From Vespa crabro (taxonomy: Eukaryota; Arthropoda; Insecta; Hymenoptera; Vespidae): a DNA stretch of 64,000 nucleotides. The stretch covers positions 2,728,001 through 2,792,000 of the forward strand of contig NW_025813595.1 in the NCBI RefSeq assembly GCF_910589235.1, given 5' to 3'. Under the pieces are notes generated by a model. The model was not told the DNA's origin and did not search any database. It worked only from the letters and a program-made list of their open reading frames with translations. The position numbers were made by a program, and so were the translations under genes. How positions within the stretch are numbered: position 1 is the first letter of the stretch; every line of letters begins with the position of its first letter. Shown here piece by piece: positions 26,671 to 40,795 of this stretch.

Positions 26671-27142
26671 TAACAAATACAACGATAATAATAATAATAA
26701 TAAAGACAATAATATCGATAAAAACGATCATAACGTATATAATAATAATAATAATAACGGTAACAATAATAATAATAATAACGATAATTACGATAATAAC
26801 GACAATAATAATAACAATAATAACAATAATAGCCATAATGTCGATATTAACGATAATAACGATAATAATCGTAATAATAAAAATGATAATAAAAATATTA
26901 ACGATAATAAGCATTATGATAATAATAATAAGAACGATTAAATCGATAATAACGAAATTAACGATATTGACGATAATAATAATAATATTAACAACGATAT
27001 TATATGTAATAACGAAAACATCGAGAATAATAATAAAAATAATATCGATAATAGTGATAATAACGATAAGAAAATTAATAATAATATCGATAATAGCGAT
27101 AATAACGATAATAACAATATTAATAGAAATAAAAATTTATAT
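26671..27142. repeat. 472-bp tandem duplication, unit 1
   Basis: Starts at TAACAAATAC and repeats at 27143 with a constant 472-base offset. The offset was checked at TAACAAATAC, GGTAAC and GCATTATGAT. Unit 1 holds 33 bases (11 triplets) near its end that unit 2 lacks. I counted six substitutions between the units, two of them CpG against TpG. This is among the youngest events in the window. Confidence 0.93.
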
Positions 27143-27578
27143 TAACAAATACATCGATAATAATAATAATAATAAAGACAATAATATCGATAAAAACGAT
27201 CATAACGTATATAATAATAATAATAATAATGGTAACAATAATAATAATAATAACGATAATTACGATAATAACGACAATAATAATAACAATAATAACAATA
27301 ATAGCCATAATGTCGATATTAACGATAATAACGATAATAATCGTAATAATAAAAATGATAATAAAAATATTAACGATAATAAGCATTATGATAATAATAA
27401 TAAGAACGATTAAATCGATAATAACGAAATTAACGATATTGACGATAATAATAATAATATTAACAACGATATTTTATATAATAACGAAAACATCGAGAAT
27501 AATAATAAAAATAATATCGACAATAGCGATAATAACGATAATAACGATAATAACAATATTAATAGAAATAAAAATTTA
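27143..27578. repeat. 472-bp tandem duplication, unit 2
   Basis: Second unit, ending at AGAAATAAAAATTTA like unit 1. It is 33 bases shorter, and triplet phase is kept across the gap. Either unit 2 lost a segment or unit 1 gained one. Confidence 0.93.
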
Positions 27579-27765
27579 GAAAATATCGATAATATGGATA
27601 ATAATAAAGTTAATAACGATTAAAACGACAGTAATTATAATAATAATAACAATAAGAACGATAATAAGGAAAATAACGATAGTGACGATAATGACGAAAA
27701 TAATAATAATAATAATAACGATAATAACGATAATATCGATAATAATTATGACGAAAATAACGACA

Positions 27766-28260
27766 ATAAGGATAAATACGATAACATCGAAAATAATAAT
27801 AGCAATAATATCGATAATATCAAAAATAACGATAATAATAATAATAATATTAACAAGTATAATGACGATAATATCGATAATATCAATAATAACAATAATG
27901 ATAATAATAATAATAACGATAATAATGGTAATAACGATATTAATAATAATAATAACAATAAAAACAATAATAACGATAATAACAATAATAATGATAGCAT
28001 TACAAACAATAATATCGATAATAACGATAATTACGATAATAATTATAACAATAATATCGATAATAAAGAACAGAAATATAATAATATTAACAATAATATC
28101 GATGGCAACGATATTAATGATAATTATAATAATTATATATCGATAGTAAGGATTATAAGGATAAGAACGAACAAAACTATATATAAGTAAATAACGGCAA
28201 TTATAATAATAATAATAACGATAATGACGATAATAACGGTAATGACCATAATAACGACTA
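27766..28260. repeat. ML family, copy 3
   Basis: AATAAGGATAAATACGATAA, CATCGAAAATAATAATAGC, ATGATAGCATTACAAACAAT, GAAATATAATAATATTAACA, AAGGATAAGAACGAACAAAA and TAAATAACGGCAATTATAAT. It is followed at 28278 by a block G fragment (AATAACGATGACAACGACAA). Confidence 0.82.
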
Positions 28261-28277
28261 TAATAATAACGATAATA

Positions 28278-28345
28278 CTAATAACGATGACAACGACAAA
28301 AATAATAATATAAATATAATTAATAACGAAAATAAGGATAATAAC
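28278..28345. repeat. Block G fragment
   Basis: AATAACGATGACAACGACAA, AATATAATTAATAACGAAAA and TAAGGATAATAACG match the opening of the G core at about 4347 and 37487 and the window end at 63912. Confidence 0.7.
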
Positions 28346-29240
28346 GATAACAACGATATATTCTATTATAATAATAATAATAATAATAACTATAATAACG
28401 AAAAAAACACTGATAACGAGAGGAATAGGAACGATAATAACGATATAAGAATAATAATATTTACATTAATAACGATAGCAACGACAATAACGATAAAAAT
28501 AATAATAATAATAACGAAAGAAAGGATAATAACGTGCCAACATTAATAATAATAACAATAGTAAGGATAAGAACAATAATAATAATGAAGTAAATAAATA
28601 TATTAACGATGACAACGATAATAATAATAAAAATAAAAAAGATAATTACGATTATAACGATTATAAGGATTATAACAATAACGATAATAACGATATTACT
28701 AATAATAATAAGAACGATAATGAAGATAAAACGATAAAAGTGATAATAACTATAATAAAAAAATTAACAATTAAATAATAGTAATAATAGAGATATTAAC
28801 ACTATTAACGATAATAAAGATAATAATAAAAACCGTAATAACGATAAATACGATAATAACGACAATTATAATAAAAATAATAACGTATGTATAGATAACT
28901 ACTATTTCAAAGATAATAATTGTAACAATAATAACGATAAAAACGAAATTAACGATAATAACAATAACGATAATAACGATAATATCGATTATACTAATTA
29001 CAATATTATTGATAATATCGATAATAATAATAATAACGATAATATCGACAATAACGATAATAATGATAATAACGATAATAAAGATAATAACGATAATATC
29101 GATTATAACGAAAATAATAATTACGATAATGACGGTAATAATAATAATAGTAAAGTTAATAACGATAATTACGATAATGACGATAATATTAATAATGATA
29201 ATAATGTTAATAACGTAAATAGCGATAATTATAATTGTAA
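28346..29240. repeat. Satellite with V- and W-family sites
   Basis: Degenerate triplets. At 28701-28800 there is a V word series (AAGAACGATAATGAAGATAA, AACGATAAAAGTGATAATAA, AATAGAGATATTAACAC-like) shared with 4793, 37927 and 60935. At 29155-29225 there is the W series shared with 17965 and 38670. AACGTGCCAACATTAATAAT (about 28531) is a mixed stretch. No gene or RNA is visible. Confidence 0.72.
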
Positions 29241-29522
29241 CAATAACAATAATAACGATAATAACAATTATAATGATAAGATCGATAATATTAGAAGAAA
29301 TAATAACAATATTAAAAATAATAAGTATAATAACTATAATAACGATAATGAAAATAATAATAATCGTAATAATAATAAAGATAATATCGATATTAACGAT
29401 AATAATAATAGTAATAATAAAAAAATAACAATAATATCGTTAATAACGATAATATCGATATTAATATTAACGATAAAAACGACAATAAAAATAATAATAT
29501 CGATAATAAAGACAATAACGAC
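29241..29522. repeat. Satellite between blocks
   Basis: Degenerate triplets up to the pure AAT tracts, with no feature recognised. Confidence 0.7.
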
Positions 29523-29622
<100 letters not shown>

Positions 29623-29689
29623 TCGATAATAACAATAATAACGATAATAACAATATTAATAATAACAATAATAACAATAAAAAAGATAA

Positions 29690-29760
29690 TAGAGATTATG
29701 ATGAAAACAATATTATTCATAATAACGTCAATAGTAATAATAATAATAATAACGATAATA
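29690..29760. repeat. Q-family fragment
   Basis: GATTATGATGAAAACAATAT, TATTCATAATAACGTCAATA. It matches the centre of block Q (11707, 23984) and fragments at 14920, 54020 and 63008. Confidence 0.7.
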
Positions 29761-29867
29761 ATAATACTAATAATGAAGATAATAAGGATATCAAAGGCAA
29801 TAACTATAATAACGTTTATAATAATAATATTATTATAGATAATAGCGGTAATAACGATGCTAACAAT

Positions 29868-30125
29868 AATAGCGATAATAATAACAACAACAGCAGCAAT
29901 AATAACTATAATAACAATAGTTTCTTTATAATGATAACGATAATAACGATAATAATTATAATAACAATATTAACGATCATAACAATGATAATAAAAATAA
30001 TAATAAAGGTAATGACGATAAAAAAGTATCTAACGTTAATAATAATAAAAGCAATAATAATGATGATAATAGAAGTAATACTAAATATATTAAGATTAAT
30101 AACTATAATAACGATTATAACGATA
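29868..30125. repeat. Duplicated block P, copy 2
   Basis: Partner of 16098-16350: AACAACAACAGCAGCAATAA, AATAGTTTCTTTATAATGAT, GGTAATGACGATAAAAAAGT, ATCTAACGTTAATAATAATA, AGAAGTAATACTAAATATAT. It is followed almost directly by the AB site at 30178-30245, from which copy 1 is separated by about 440 extra bases. Confidence 0.85.
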
Positions 30126-30804
30126 ACAGTAGTAGTAGGAATAAAAATAATAACAATAATAGCGATAATAAGTTTATTACCGATAATAAGGATAATTATA
30201 ATATTCATAGTAACTATAATTCGGATATTACTGATAATAATAATGACCATAATAACGATTATAGCGAAAAAAAATAATAATAATAAAGATAATAAAGATA
30301 ATAAAGACAATAATAATAATGATAATATTAAGAATAATAATAATTTTAATGGCGATAATAACGGTAATAGTAGTAGATATAATATCAGTATTATCAATAA
30401 AAACAATAACAACAATAATAATGATACGGTTATTACGATAATAATGGTAATAATAAAAATAAAGATTATAAAGATAACAACTATATTAACGATAATAACG
30501 ATAATAATTATAAAAATATTAAATATAGTAACGATAATAAGGACAATAAAAGAATAATATTAAAAACGACAATAACAATAATAACGATAAAGCAATAATA
30601 TTAATAACGATATTAACGATAATATTGTTAATAGTAATAAAAATTTTAACGATAATATCGATAATATTAAAAATAACAACAATAATAATAAGGATAATAT
30701 AGATAACAGAGATAATAATAATAACGATTAAAAAGATAACAACTGCAATAATGATAATAGCAAAAATAACGATATCAACTGTAATAAAAATAACAATATT
30801 AACG
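30126..30804. repeat. Satellite with AB-family site
   Basis: AB words at 30178-30245 (TTACCGATAATAAGGATAAT, ATAATATTCATAGTAACTAT, TTCGGATATTACTGATAATA). The remainder is ordinary degenerate triplets. No gene or RNA is visible. Confidence 0.75.
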
Positions 30805-30930
30805 ATATTAAAGAAAATAGTAATAACAATAATAACGATAACAACGATATTAACATTAATAATAATAATAATAAAAACGAAAGTAAGTATAATAACGGTG
30901 ACATCGATAGTAATAATAAAAATAATAACG
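30805..30930. repeat. N family, copy 4
   Basis: AAAGAAAATAGTAATAACAA, AAAACGAAAGTAAGTATAAT, AACGGTGACATCGATAGTAA, with GGTGAC at 30897-30902. It shares ACGAAAGTAAGTA with copy 2. Confidence 0.75.
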
Positions 30931-31104
30931 ATAATAACGGTAAGAACGATAATAACGATAATAAAATTTATAATAATATCGATAATCGCGATAATAACGA
31001 TAATAACAATATTAATAGTAATAAAAGTAAAGAAAATATCACTAATAACGATAATATCGATAATAATTATAACAAAAATAATGAAGATAATAATAATCAT
31101 AATA

Positions 31105-31530
31105 ACGGCAATAAGGATAAATACGATAACATCGATAATGATAATAATAATAATAACGATAATAATGATAATAACGATAATAATAATAATAATAACATTG
31201 AAAACAATGATAACGACAATAATAACAATAATAATGGCATTACAAGCAATAATATCGATAATAACGATAATCACGATTATAATTATAACAATAACATCAA
31301 TAATAACGATAAGAAATATAATACTAATAACAATAATATCTTTGACAACGATAATAACGATAATTATAATAATTATACATAGATAATAAGGATTATAACG
31401 ATAAGAACAAACATAACGATAAAAAATTAAATAAAGGCAATTATAATAATAATAATAACGATAATGAAAATGACGATAATGACGATAATAACGATTATAA
31501 TAATAAAGATAGTAACGATAAGAGTAATAA
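31105..31530. repeat. ML family, copy 4
   Basis: ATAAGGATAAATACGATAAC, GGCATTACAAGCAATAATAT, GATAAGAAATATAATACTAA, TATCTTTGACAACGATAATA, AGGATTATAACGATAAGAAC, and the AATGAAAATGACGATAATGA run shared with copy 2. It is followed closely by block O copy 2. Confidence 0.83.
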
Positions 31531-31692
31531 TAATAATAATGATAATAACGATAATAAACAAAACAATAATAATGATAATAAAGATAACAACAATATTAAC
31601 GATAATAACGATAATAACGATAATGACTATAATAACGATAATTTCGATAGTAACGAATATAGTAATAAGAATAATAACGATATTAGTAAAAA

Positions 31693-32295
31693 TATTAATA
31701 AAGATAATAACGATACTATCAATAATAGCGATAATAATAATAACGATATTAAGGATAATATCGCTAATAAATGTAACAATATTCACGATAGTATCGATAA
31801 TAATAATAACAACAACAAAAATAATAACGATAATAACAATAATAAAATTTATAATAATAACGATAAAAACGATTATAACGTTAATAATAATAATAACAAT
31901 ATTAACGATAATAGCAATGAGTTTCTAACGATAATAATAATAACGACAATAACTATAATAATGACTATGATGATAAGAAAGATAATAACACTAATAATAA
32001 TAAAAATAATAACGACAATAACGATAATAATGATAATGATAGAAGTAATAATAACAATATTAAGATTAATAACTATAATAACGATTATAACGATATTAGT
32101 ATTAGTAATAATAAAAGTAATAACAATAATAACGATAATAATGCTTACAACATTGTCAACGATAATAATATTAACGATTATAACGATAATAACCATAATA
32201 ATAATTATAATAATAAAGATAACAATGATAATAACGATAATAAAGACAGTAATAAAAACAACAATGACGATAATAACGTTTACAATGATAATAAA
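31693..32295. repeat. Duplicated block O, copy 2
   Basis: Partner of 15441-16080: ACGATACTATCAATAATAGC, GATATTAAGGATAATATCGC, AATATTCACGATAGTATCGA, AACGATTATAACGTTAATAA, ATGATGATAAGAAAGATAAT, GTAATAATAACAATATTAAG, ACAACATTGTCAACGATAAT. Confidence 0.85.
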
Positions 32296-34099
32296 GATAA
32301 TAACGATAATACAATAATAGTAATAATAATAATGAAGATAATAACGATATTTACGATAAGGATATTAACAATAAAAATAATTCACGATAAGAATGTTAAT
32401 AATAAATAAACAATAAAGACGATAATATCGATAATAATATTAACAAATTTAACGATAATATCGATAATAATATTAACAATATTAACGATAATATCGATCA
32501 TAATAATAATATTATAATCCTTAACGTCGATAATAATAATAATAATAATAAAATTATTCACGATAATAACGATAATTACTATAATAATAATAACGAAAAT
32601 AACGATAATAATAATATTAACGATAATAATAATAATAAAAATAATAATAAAGATAATAACGATAGTAACGATAATAACGATAATAACTATAATAACGACA
32701 ATTGCGATAGTAACGAATATAATGATAACAATAATAACAATATTAGTAGTAATATTATTAACGATAATAACGATATTTACGATAATAATTATAAGAATAA
32801 TAAAGATAATAACGATAATTAAGATAATAACGATTATAATAAAAATTAACGACAAAAACGATAATATTAGTAATAATAATGACGATAATAATACGATATT
32901 TACAATAATAATAATAATAATAATAAATATAACAACGATATTAACGATAATAACTATAATTGAAATAACGATAATTACGATAATAACGATGTTAACGTTA
33001 ATAATAGTAAGGATAACGATAATGTCGAAAATAATAAATACACTATTATCGATAATTTAGTTAATAATAATAATAATAAGAATAATAACTGTATCAACGA
33101 TAATAACGATAATAACGATAATAACGATATTAACGACAAAAAAACTAATCATAATAAAAGGGGTAATAAAGATTATAACGAAAATAATAATAATGACAAT
33201 AATAATAATTGTAACAATAAAGATAATAATGATAATATAGGAAATACGGATAATAATAATAACAATAGTAACGATAATAACGATATTAATGATAATAACA
33301 ACAATAATAATAATAGTAATAAAAATTAAAACGATAATAACGATTATAATAATAATAATAATAACAATAATAAAGATAATGACGACAATAATAATTATAT
33401 TAATAATAATAATAATAATATCCATAATATCGATAATAACTATAATAATAATATTATTAATTACAACAATGACAATAATAACGATAATAATGGTAATAAC
33501 CACAATAATAATATTAATAATATAGATAACAACGATTTTAACGATTATAATGACAGTAATAATAACAATAATAACGATAATAACGATAATAGTTATAATA
33601 CCGATAATAGCGATAATAACAACTAAAATCCTATTAACGTTATTAATATTAATAATTATAAAAATAATACTGATAGTAACAATAATAACGATAATAATAG
33701 CAGTAATAATAACAATTATAACACTAATAACGTTAAAAAAGATAATAAAGAAAATAATAGTTTAATAATAACAATAATAACAGTAAAAACGATAATATGG
33801 TTATTAACGATAATATCTATAATTATAATAACCATATAAACAATAATAACGATATTATCATTAATAACAATAACGACAATAACGATTATATCGATAATAA
33901 TAACAACATTATAAACGTTAACATCGATAATAAGAATAATAATAATAACATGAACAACGATAGTAAAGATAATACGTATAATAATAATAATGAAAATAAC
34001 GATAATAACCATATTAAGGATAATAATAATAATAAGAAGAATAGTAATAATGATAACGATAATTACGATAATAACGATAATAATAATAGTAATTACAAC
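32296..34099. repeat. Satellite between blocks
   Basis: Degenerate triplets over 1.8 kb. It includes a Q-like phrase (AGTAACGAATATAATGATAA at 32709) shared with 31651 and 63173, and a GGGG at about 33160 in AAAAGGGGTAATAAAG. Frames opening here give only Ile/Thr or Ile/Val strings. No gene, RNA or long partner recognised. Confidence 0.72.
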
Positions 34100-34285
34100 G
34101 CTAATAGCAATAATAACGATAATAATGATAATAACGTTTATAATAACAACGGCAATACCGATTTTAGTATTAATAATAATAATGATAATAACGATATTTA
34201 CGATTATTATAATAACAATAATAAAGAAAAGAACGATTAATCTTTTACTAACGATATTAATAATAACGATAATAACTGTAATATC

Positions 34286-35215
34286 GATGTAACGATAATA
34301 ATAACAAAAATAATAACGATAATATTGATTATAATAATAATAATATTAATAGCAATAATATCGATAATGTAGAAAATAAGGATAATAATGATAATGATAA
34401 TAACGATAATAGTAATAATTATAATATCAAAAATAACAATAAGTACGATATCAACTATAATAACGTTAAAAATAATAACGATAATGATGATGATAGTAAT
34501 AACTATACTAACGTTAATATGGATAATAATAATAGTAATAATACCTATAGTAACGATGTCAAAGATATTAACAATAATAACGATAATAATGATAATTATA
34601 ATAACGATAATAACGATAGTAACGACAATAATAATAATTATAATAACGTTAAAAGAGATAATAACTATGTCAACGATAATAATAATAACAATAATATCAA
34701 TAAAAACGATAGTAACGTTAATAATAATATTACAAAAAAAGGATAATAAGGATAATAATAATAATAATAACAATAATAAAGATTATAACGATATTAATAA
34801 GAATAAAAGTAATAATAATAATAATAATATCTATGATAACGATAATAACTATAATAATAATATTATTCATGACAATAATACCAATAATAACAGTTATAAC
34901 TATAATAATAAATACGATAAAGTCGATAATATCCATAAGATTATTAACAATTTTAGCGATAATATCGATAAAATTAATAACAATATTAAGGATAATATCT
35001 ATAAAAATAATCATAATAATAATAAAAGTAATAACGATAGTAGAGATATCAACAATGATAATAATAATAACGATAATAAAGATAATAAAGTTAATAACAA
35101 TAATTATAAAAAAGATAACAACGATATTAACGAAAGTAGCGAAAATAATATTTACAATAAGAAAGATAATTACGATAATAATGATAGTAGCGATAAAAAT
35201 TACAATAATGATAAC
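34286..35215. repeat. Duplicated block H, copy 2
   Basis: Partner of 18862-19621, about 170 bp longer because of extra triplets around 34470-34640. Landmarks: GATGTAACGATAATAATAAC, AAAGAGATAATAACTATGTC, ATTACAAAAAAAGGATAATA, TATTCATGACAATAATACCA, AATATCCATAAGATTATTAA, AAAGATAATTACGATAATAA. A short AC fragment (34100-34285) precedes it, whereas in copy 1 the AC block follows, so the order of H and AC differs. Confidence 0.86.
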
Positions 35216-36538
35216 TATATTGACGATAATAACGTAAATAATAATAACAATAATAACGATAATAATGATAATTACGATAATAATAATAAAAATAATAACG
35301 ATTACAAAGACAATTTCGATAGTAACGATAATAATAATTATAATAACGAGAATAACAATATTAACAATAAAAATAATAGCGATATTAACGATAATATTGA
35401 TAATAATATTAGCAATTATAACGACAACAAACGACAATAACGATAGTAAAGTTAATAATATCTATAATAATGATAAATGCATTAATAATAATAGTAACGT
35501 TAATAATAATAATAATAATATCGATAAAGACAATAACGATAATAACGGTAATATTAATAATAATAAAGATAATTACGATAATAACGATAATAATAATAAC
35601 AATTATAACGATAATAACGACATTCATGAAAATAATAATTACAATAATAACGATAATAACCACAATAATGATAACAAGGAAAATAATTATAATAATAATA
35701 TCACTAGAAACGATAAAAATGGTAATACTTACGATTATAACGATAATAACGTTAATAACGATATTAACCATAATAAAATTAATAACTACGTTTACGTTAA
35801 TAACGATAATATTATCAGCAACAAAAGCGATAATAGCGACAATAACGGTAAAAATAATAATAACATTATTGACGATATTATCGATGATAACGATATCAAA
35901 AATAACGGTAATGACAATAATAATAATAATAGTAATAACAATAATAATTATTATAACGATAATAATAATAACAACGATAACGGCAATGATGATAATAATA
36001 TTAATAAAGATATTAGCAATAATAATAGTAGTAATTAATAAATATTATAACGAAAATAATGATATTAACGATAACAATAATAACGATTATTACTATAATA
36101 AGTAAAATAATAAAAATGATAGAAAAGATACTAGTAATAATATTAATAACGATAAAAACGATAAAAAATATAATAATAATAAAAAGAATAACGATAGTAA
36201 GATATTAACGATATAAACGCTGATAAAACCAAAAACTACGAATATAGCGATAATAATTATAACAATAATAACGATAATAACTACAATAATTATAACAATA
36301 ACAACGATAATAAAAATAATAACGATAATAACGATAATAACGATAAAACGATAATATCGATAATAATAAATATAGTAATAATAACAATAATAACGATAAT
36401 AACGATTAAATCGATAATAACGTAATAATAAGGATAATCACAATAATAACGACAATAACGATAATAATAATAATAATGATAATAGTAATAAAAACGATAA
36501 TAATAAAAATAATAATAATAACGATAATAACGACAATA
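35216..36538. repeat. Satellite with AA-family site
   Basis: Degenerate triplets. At 35758-35845 there is an AA series (ATATTAACCATAATAAAATT, AATAACTACGTTTACGTTAA) shared with 42731-42810 and 60444-60530. AACGCTGATAAAACCAAAAA (about 36217) is a short mixed stretch. No gene or RNA is visible. Confidence 0.72.
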
Positions 36539-37048
36539 GTTCATGTAATAATAATACTAATAACTATAATAATGATAATAACGATTATAATAACAACGTT
36601 AATACCGATTATGCTAGTATTAATAATAACGATAATAACGATATTTACGATAATAATAATAACAATAATATAGAAAAGAACGATATTATCTATAATAACG
36701 ATATTAATAATAACGATATTACCTATAATAACGATGAAACGAAAATAATACCATCAATATTACCGATAATATTGATAAAAATAATAATGATAATAGCAAT
36801 AATAACGATAATAAAGATATTAACAATAATAATGGTAATGATAATAACGATAATAATAATAATAATAATAATATCAAAAATAACAATAATTACGATAATG
36901 ACTATAATGACGATAATAATAATAACGATAATGACGATGATAATAATATCTGTAATAAAGTTAATAACGAAAAAAAAAATAATAATAATAACGATATTAA
37001 CGATATCAACGATAACAGCGATAATAATGATAATAACAATAATAATAA
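36539..37048. repeat. Duplicated block AC, copy 2
   Basis: Partner of 19678-20192: TTCATGTAATAATAATACTA, AATACCGATTATGCTAGTAT, ATAGAAAAGAACGATATTAT, AATGACTATAATGACGATAA, AATAATATCTGTAATAAAGT. It overlaps the start of the recent duplicate at 37002. Confidence 0.82.
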
Positions 37049-37378
37049 CAATAATAACGATATTAACAATTATAATGAGAACATTAGTATTGATAATAAC
37101 GGTAATAACTATAATTATAATAATAACATTATTAATGATAATAACAATAAAAACGATATCAAAACGATAATAAAAATATTTATAATAATAACGAAAATAG
37201 ATATAATCACGATGAAAACAATAATAATAATAACAATCATAATGATAATAATGATAATAACGATAATAACGAGAACAATAACAATAATAATACCGATAAT
37301 AACGATAATGACGATAACAATAATAACGAAAATAACCATAATATTGATAATAATAACAACATTAATGATAATAACGAT
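37002..37378. repeat. Recent dispersed duplication, copy 1
   Basis: Identical to 51752-52128 at a constant offset of 14750 bases except for five substitutions that I counted, with no indel, so about 98.7% identity. Shared words include GATATCAACGATAACAGCG, ATGAGAACATTA, ATCACGATGAAAACAATAAT, ACGAGAACAATA. None of the five changes is at a CpG. It ends where block G copy 2 begins. Confidence 0.95.
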
Positions 37379-38118
37379 ACTAATAAAAATAATAATAACA
37401 TTAATAACGATAATAACGATAATAAAAATAATAATAGTAATAACAATATTAAGGATAATAACGATAATAATGATATTACTAATAACGGTGACAACGATAA
37501 AAACAATAATATTAATATTAATAATAACGAATAAAAGGATAATATCGATAACAAGGATACTATTAATAATAATTATCAAGATAATAACATAATTATCGAT
37601 CATATCGATAAAATGATAATAACATTACTAATAATAATAATAATAACAATAATAACGATAAGAACACTAATAATGAAAAGAATATGTACGATAATAACAA
37701 TAATAAGGATAATAATAATTACAATAATAACAATACCAACGACAATAACGATAAAAATAATAATAATAATAAGGAAAATAACGATAATAACGATGTCAAC
37801 GATAATAATAATAACAATAATAAGGATAATAACGATGACAACGATAATAATAACAATAATAAAGATAATAATTATAATAACGATAATACGGATTATAACA
37901 ATATGATAATATCCATAATAGTAATAATAATAAGTACGATAATGAAGATAAAACAATAAAAATGATAATAATTATAATAACGATAATTGCAATAATAACT
38001 GTAATAATAATAGCAATATTAACGTTAATCATGATAATAAAGATAATAACTATAATAACGATACTAACAATGAAAATAGTAGTAATAATAGAGATATTAA
38101 GGATAGTAACGATAATAC
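37366..38118. repeat. Duplicated block G, copy 2
   Basis: Partner of 4164-4912: GATACTAATAAAAATAATAA, GATATTACTAATAACGGTGA, AATTATCAAGATAATAACAT, CATATCGATAAAATGAT, AATAATAAGGATAATAATAA, AGTACGATAATGAAGATAAA, GTAGTAATAATAGAGATATT. Confidence 0.85.
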
Positions 38119-39190
38119 CGAGAATAATAATAACAATAATTACGATAAAAAAGATATTAACGATTATAACAATAATAAAAATATAGTAACGATATTAATA
38201 ATAATAATAATAATAACAATAATAACGATAATAACAAAAATAATAAAAAGAATAATAACAATTATAATGATAATAACGATAATAATAAAGGCAATAATGA
38301 CGATTTTAACGTTAAGAACGAAAAAAATAAAACTTTAAATGACCATTATAAAATTATCAATGATAATAATAATAATGACGTTAATAATAATCATTATAAA
38401 AAAGATATTAACGATAATAACTACATTAAAAATTATAACAAAAATAATAATAATAATAGAAACCACAAGAACGAAAATATCGATAATAACAATTATAATA
38501 GTAAAGATAGTAACGATAATATTGATAATATTAATAACAATATTATTGATAAGGTCGATAATAATAATAATAATAATAACGTTAATATCGATGGTAAAAA
38601 TAATAATGATAATAACGATAGTAAAGATAGTAACTATAATATCGACTATAACAATAATAATAATAACGATAATAACGATTATTACGATAATGACGATAAT
38701 ATTAATAACGATAATAACGTTAATAACGTAAATAACGAAAATAATAGAAGAAATATTAACAATAACAACCATAATAAAGATAATAACGAAAATAATAAAA
38801 GAAATATTAACAATAACAACGATAATAAAGATAATAACGATAATAATATTAACGATAATATCGACAATATTAATAATAATGACAACGATAATTATGATAA
38901 TAATGATCGTAAAACTAATAACAATAAAGATAATAACAATATTAACGATAATAACGATAATAACGATAATTAAAATAATAATAGTAATAGCAATAATAAC
39001 GATAGTGACAATAATAACGATAATAGCAATAATACTAATAACGATAATAACGAAAATAATAATAACGATAAGAACGATAAAAATAATAACAATAATATCA
39101 GTAATACCGGTAATAACGATAATATCGCTAATATTAATAATGATAATAATGATAATAGCGATATAAACAATAACAATATTAACGATAATA
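38119..39190. repeat. Satellite with W-family site
   Basis: Degenerate triplets. The W series lies at 38670-38745. GAAATATTAACAATAACAAC occurs twice about 54 bp apart (38750 and 38804), a small local duplication. AATAATAGTAATAGCAATAA (38978) is shared with the FY blocks. No gene or RNA is visible. Confidence 0.72.
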
Positions 39191-39234
39191 TTGTCAATAT
39201 TATAGATAATAATGATAATAATTTTAAAACGATA

Positions 39235-39251
39235 ATAATTATCATAATTAT
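39235..39251. repeat. Palindromic core D, copy 3
   Basis: ATAATTAT-C-ATAATTAT followed by AGTTGTAATAACGATAATAA. The core is exact; the first downstream AGTAGT has become AGTTGT. Confidence 0.85.
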
Positions 39252-39782
39252 AGTTGTAATAACGATAATAACGATATTAAAAATAAAAATAATAACGATA
39301 AAATAGATAATAATAATAAAATTTATAACGTTATTAACGATAATAACGATAATAACAGTAATAATAATAAAACTGATAACGCTAATAACGATAATAAATA
39401 TATAATATTATTAATAAGGACGATACTAATGATTATAATGGAAATAATAATAATTACAATATCGATAATAAAGATAATGACGGTAAAAACGATAATAATA
39501 ATAGTAATAATACTAGTAATAATAATAATGATAATTACGATATTAACGATATAAATAATAGTTATAATAACATTATAACAATAATAACGAGACAACGATA
39601 ATAACGATATCTATAATAACGATAATAATGACAATAATAATAACAATAATAAAATCGATAATAACTGTAATAATGATAGGAACCATAATGACGATAAAAA
39701 GCATAATATCGGTAATAATAATAATAATAATAACACTAATATCGAAAATATCGATATTAACGACAGTAATAATAATAATTAC

Positions 39783-39870
39783 GACATTATAACTATAATA
39801 AGTATAATGACGATATGTTATTAACGTTAAAGACGATAATAGTGGTAATGGAAATAACGATAATAACGAG
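39783..39870. repeat. U family, copy 3
   Basis: GACATTATAACTATAATAAG, ATGACGATATGTTATTAACG, TTAAAGACGATAATAGTGGT. GTTATT subtype. Confidence 0.8.
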
Positions 39871-40169
39871 AATAGCGGCAATAAAAATTATAATAATAAA
39901 GATAATAACGATATTATCGAAAATAAAGATAAAAGTTATAAGAATAATTATAATAAGCACAATAACAATGATAATAACGATAATAAACATAATGACAGTA
40001 ACGATGACACGACAATAATAATAACAATATTAATAACGATAATAACGATAACAACAATAATAAAGATAATAACTATATTAACGATGTCAATAATAACGAA
40101 AGTAACGATAATTTCGATATTAATAATTGCAATATAAAAAATAATAACGATAACAATAATAATATTGTC

Positions 40170-40255
40170 GACATTAATAAATATAATAAAGATAATATAG
40201 AAATGGTATTAACGATTGAAACGACAATAGTAGTAATAGTAATAACGATAATAAA
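40170..40255. repeat. U family, copy 4
   Basis: GACATTAATAAATATAATAA, AGAAATGGTATTAACGATTG, ACGACAATAGTAGTAATAGT. GGTATT subtype, 387 bp after copy 3. Confidence 0.78.
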
Positions 40256-40795
40256 GATAATAACAACAACAATAATAATAATAATAAAGATAGTACAGAA
40301 ATTATCGAAAATAACGTTAATAACGATCATAATAACAACAATAATAATGATAATAACGATAATAGCTATTATAACGATAATGAAGACAGTAATAATAATA
40401 ATAATAATAGTAATATTAACTATTACAACAGAAATAATGATATAAATAGTAGTAATAATAACAAATATAACAATAATAACGCTAATAAAGAAAATAACGT
40501 TAATATCGACAATAATAATAACAATATTAACTGTAATAACAATTATAATAATAATAATAATAACGATAATAATGGTAATAATTATAATAATTCTAATAAT
40601 TGTAACAAAAATAATCACACCAATAATATCAATAATAACGTTTATGACAAGAATAATAGTAATAATAATAATGATAATAATGATAATAACGATATAATCG
40701 ATAATAATATATACAACAATAACGATAAAAACAATAATAATGGTCATAATAATAATTATAATGATATTAACGATAATATCGATAATAATAATATT

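Larger units (their letters stand above)
39191..40255. repeat. Block E, partial third copy
   Basis: Carries the E landmarks in order: core D (39235-39251), ATAAATATATAATATTATTA, TAATGATTATAATGGAAATA (39427), ACAATAATAACGAGACAACG (39579), GACATTATAACTATAATAAG (39783), ATGTTATTAACGTTAAAGAC, GAGAATAGCGGCAATAAAAA, then a U copy at 40170. It lacks the FY part of block E. Confidence 0.83.
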
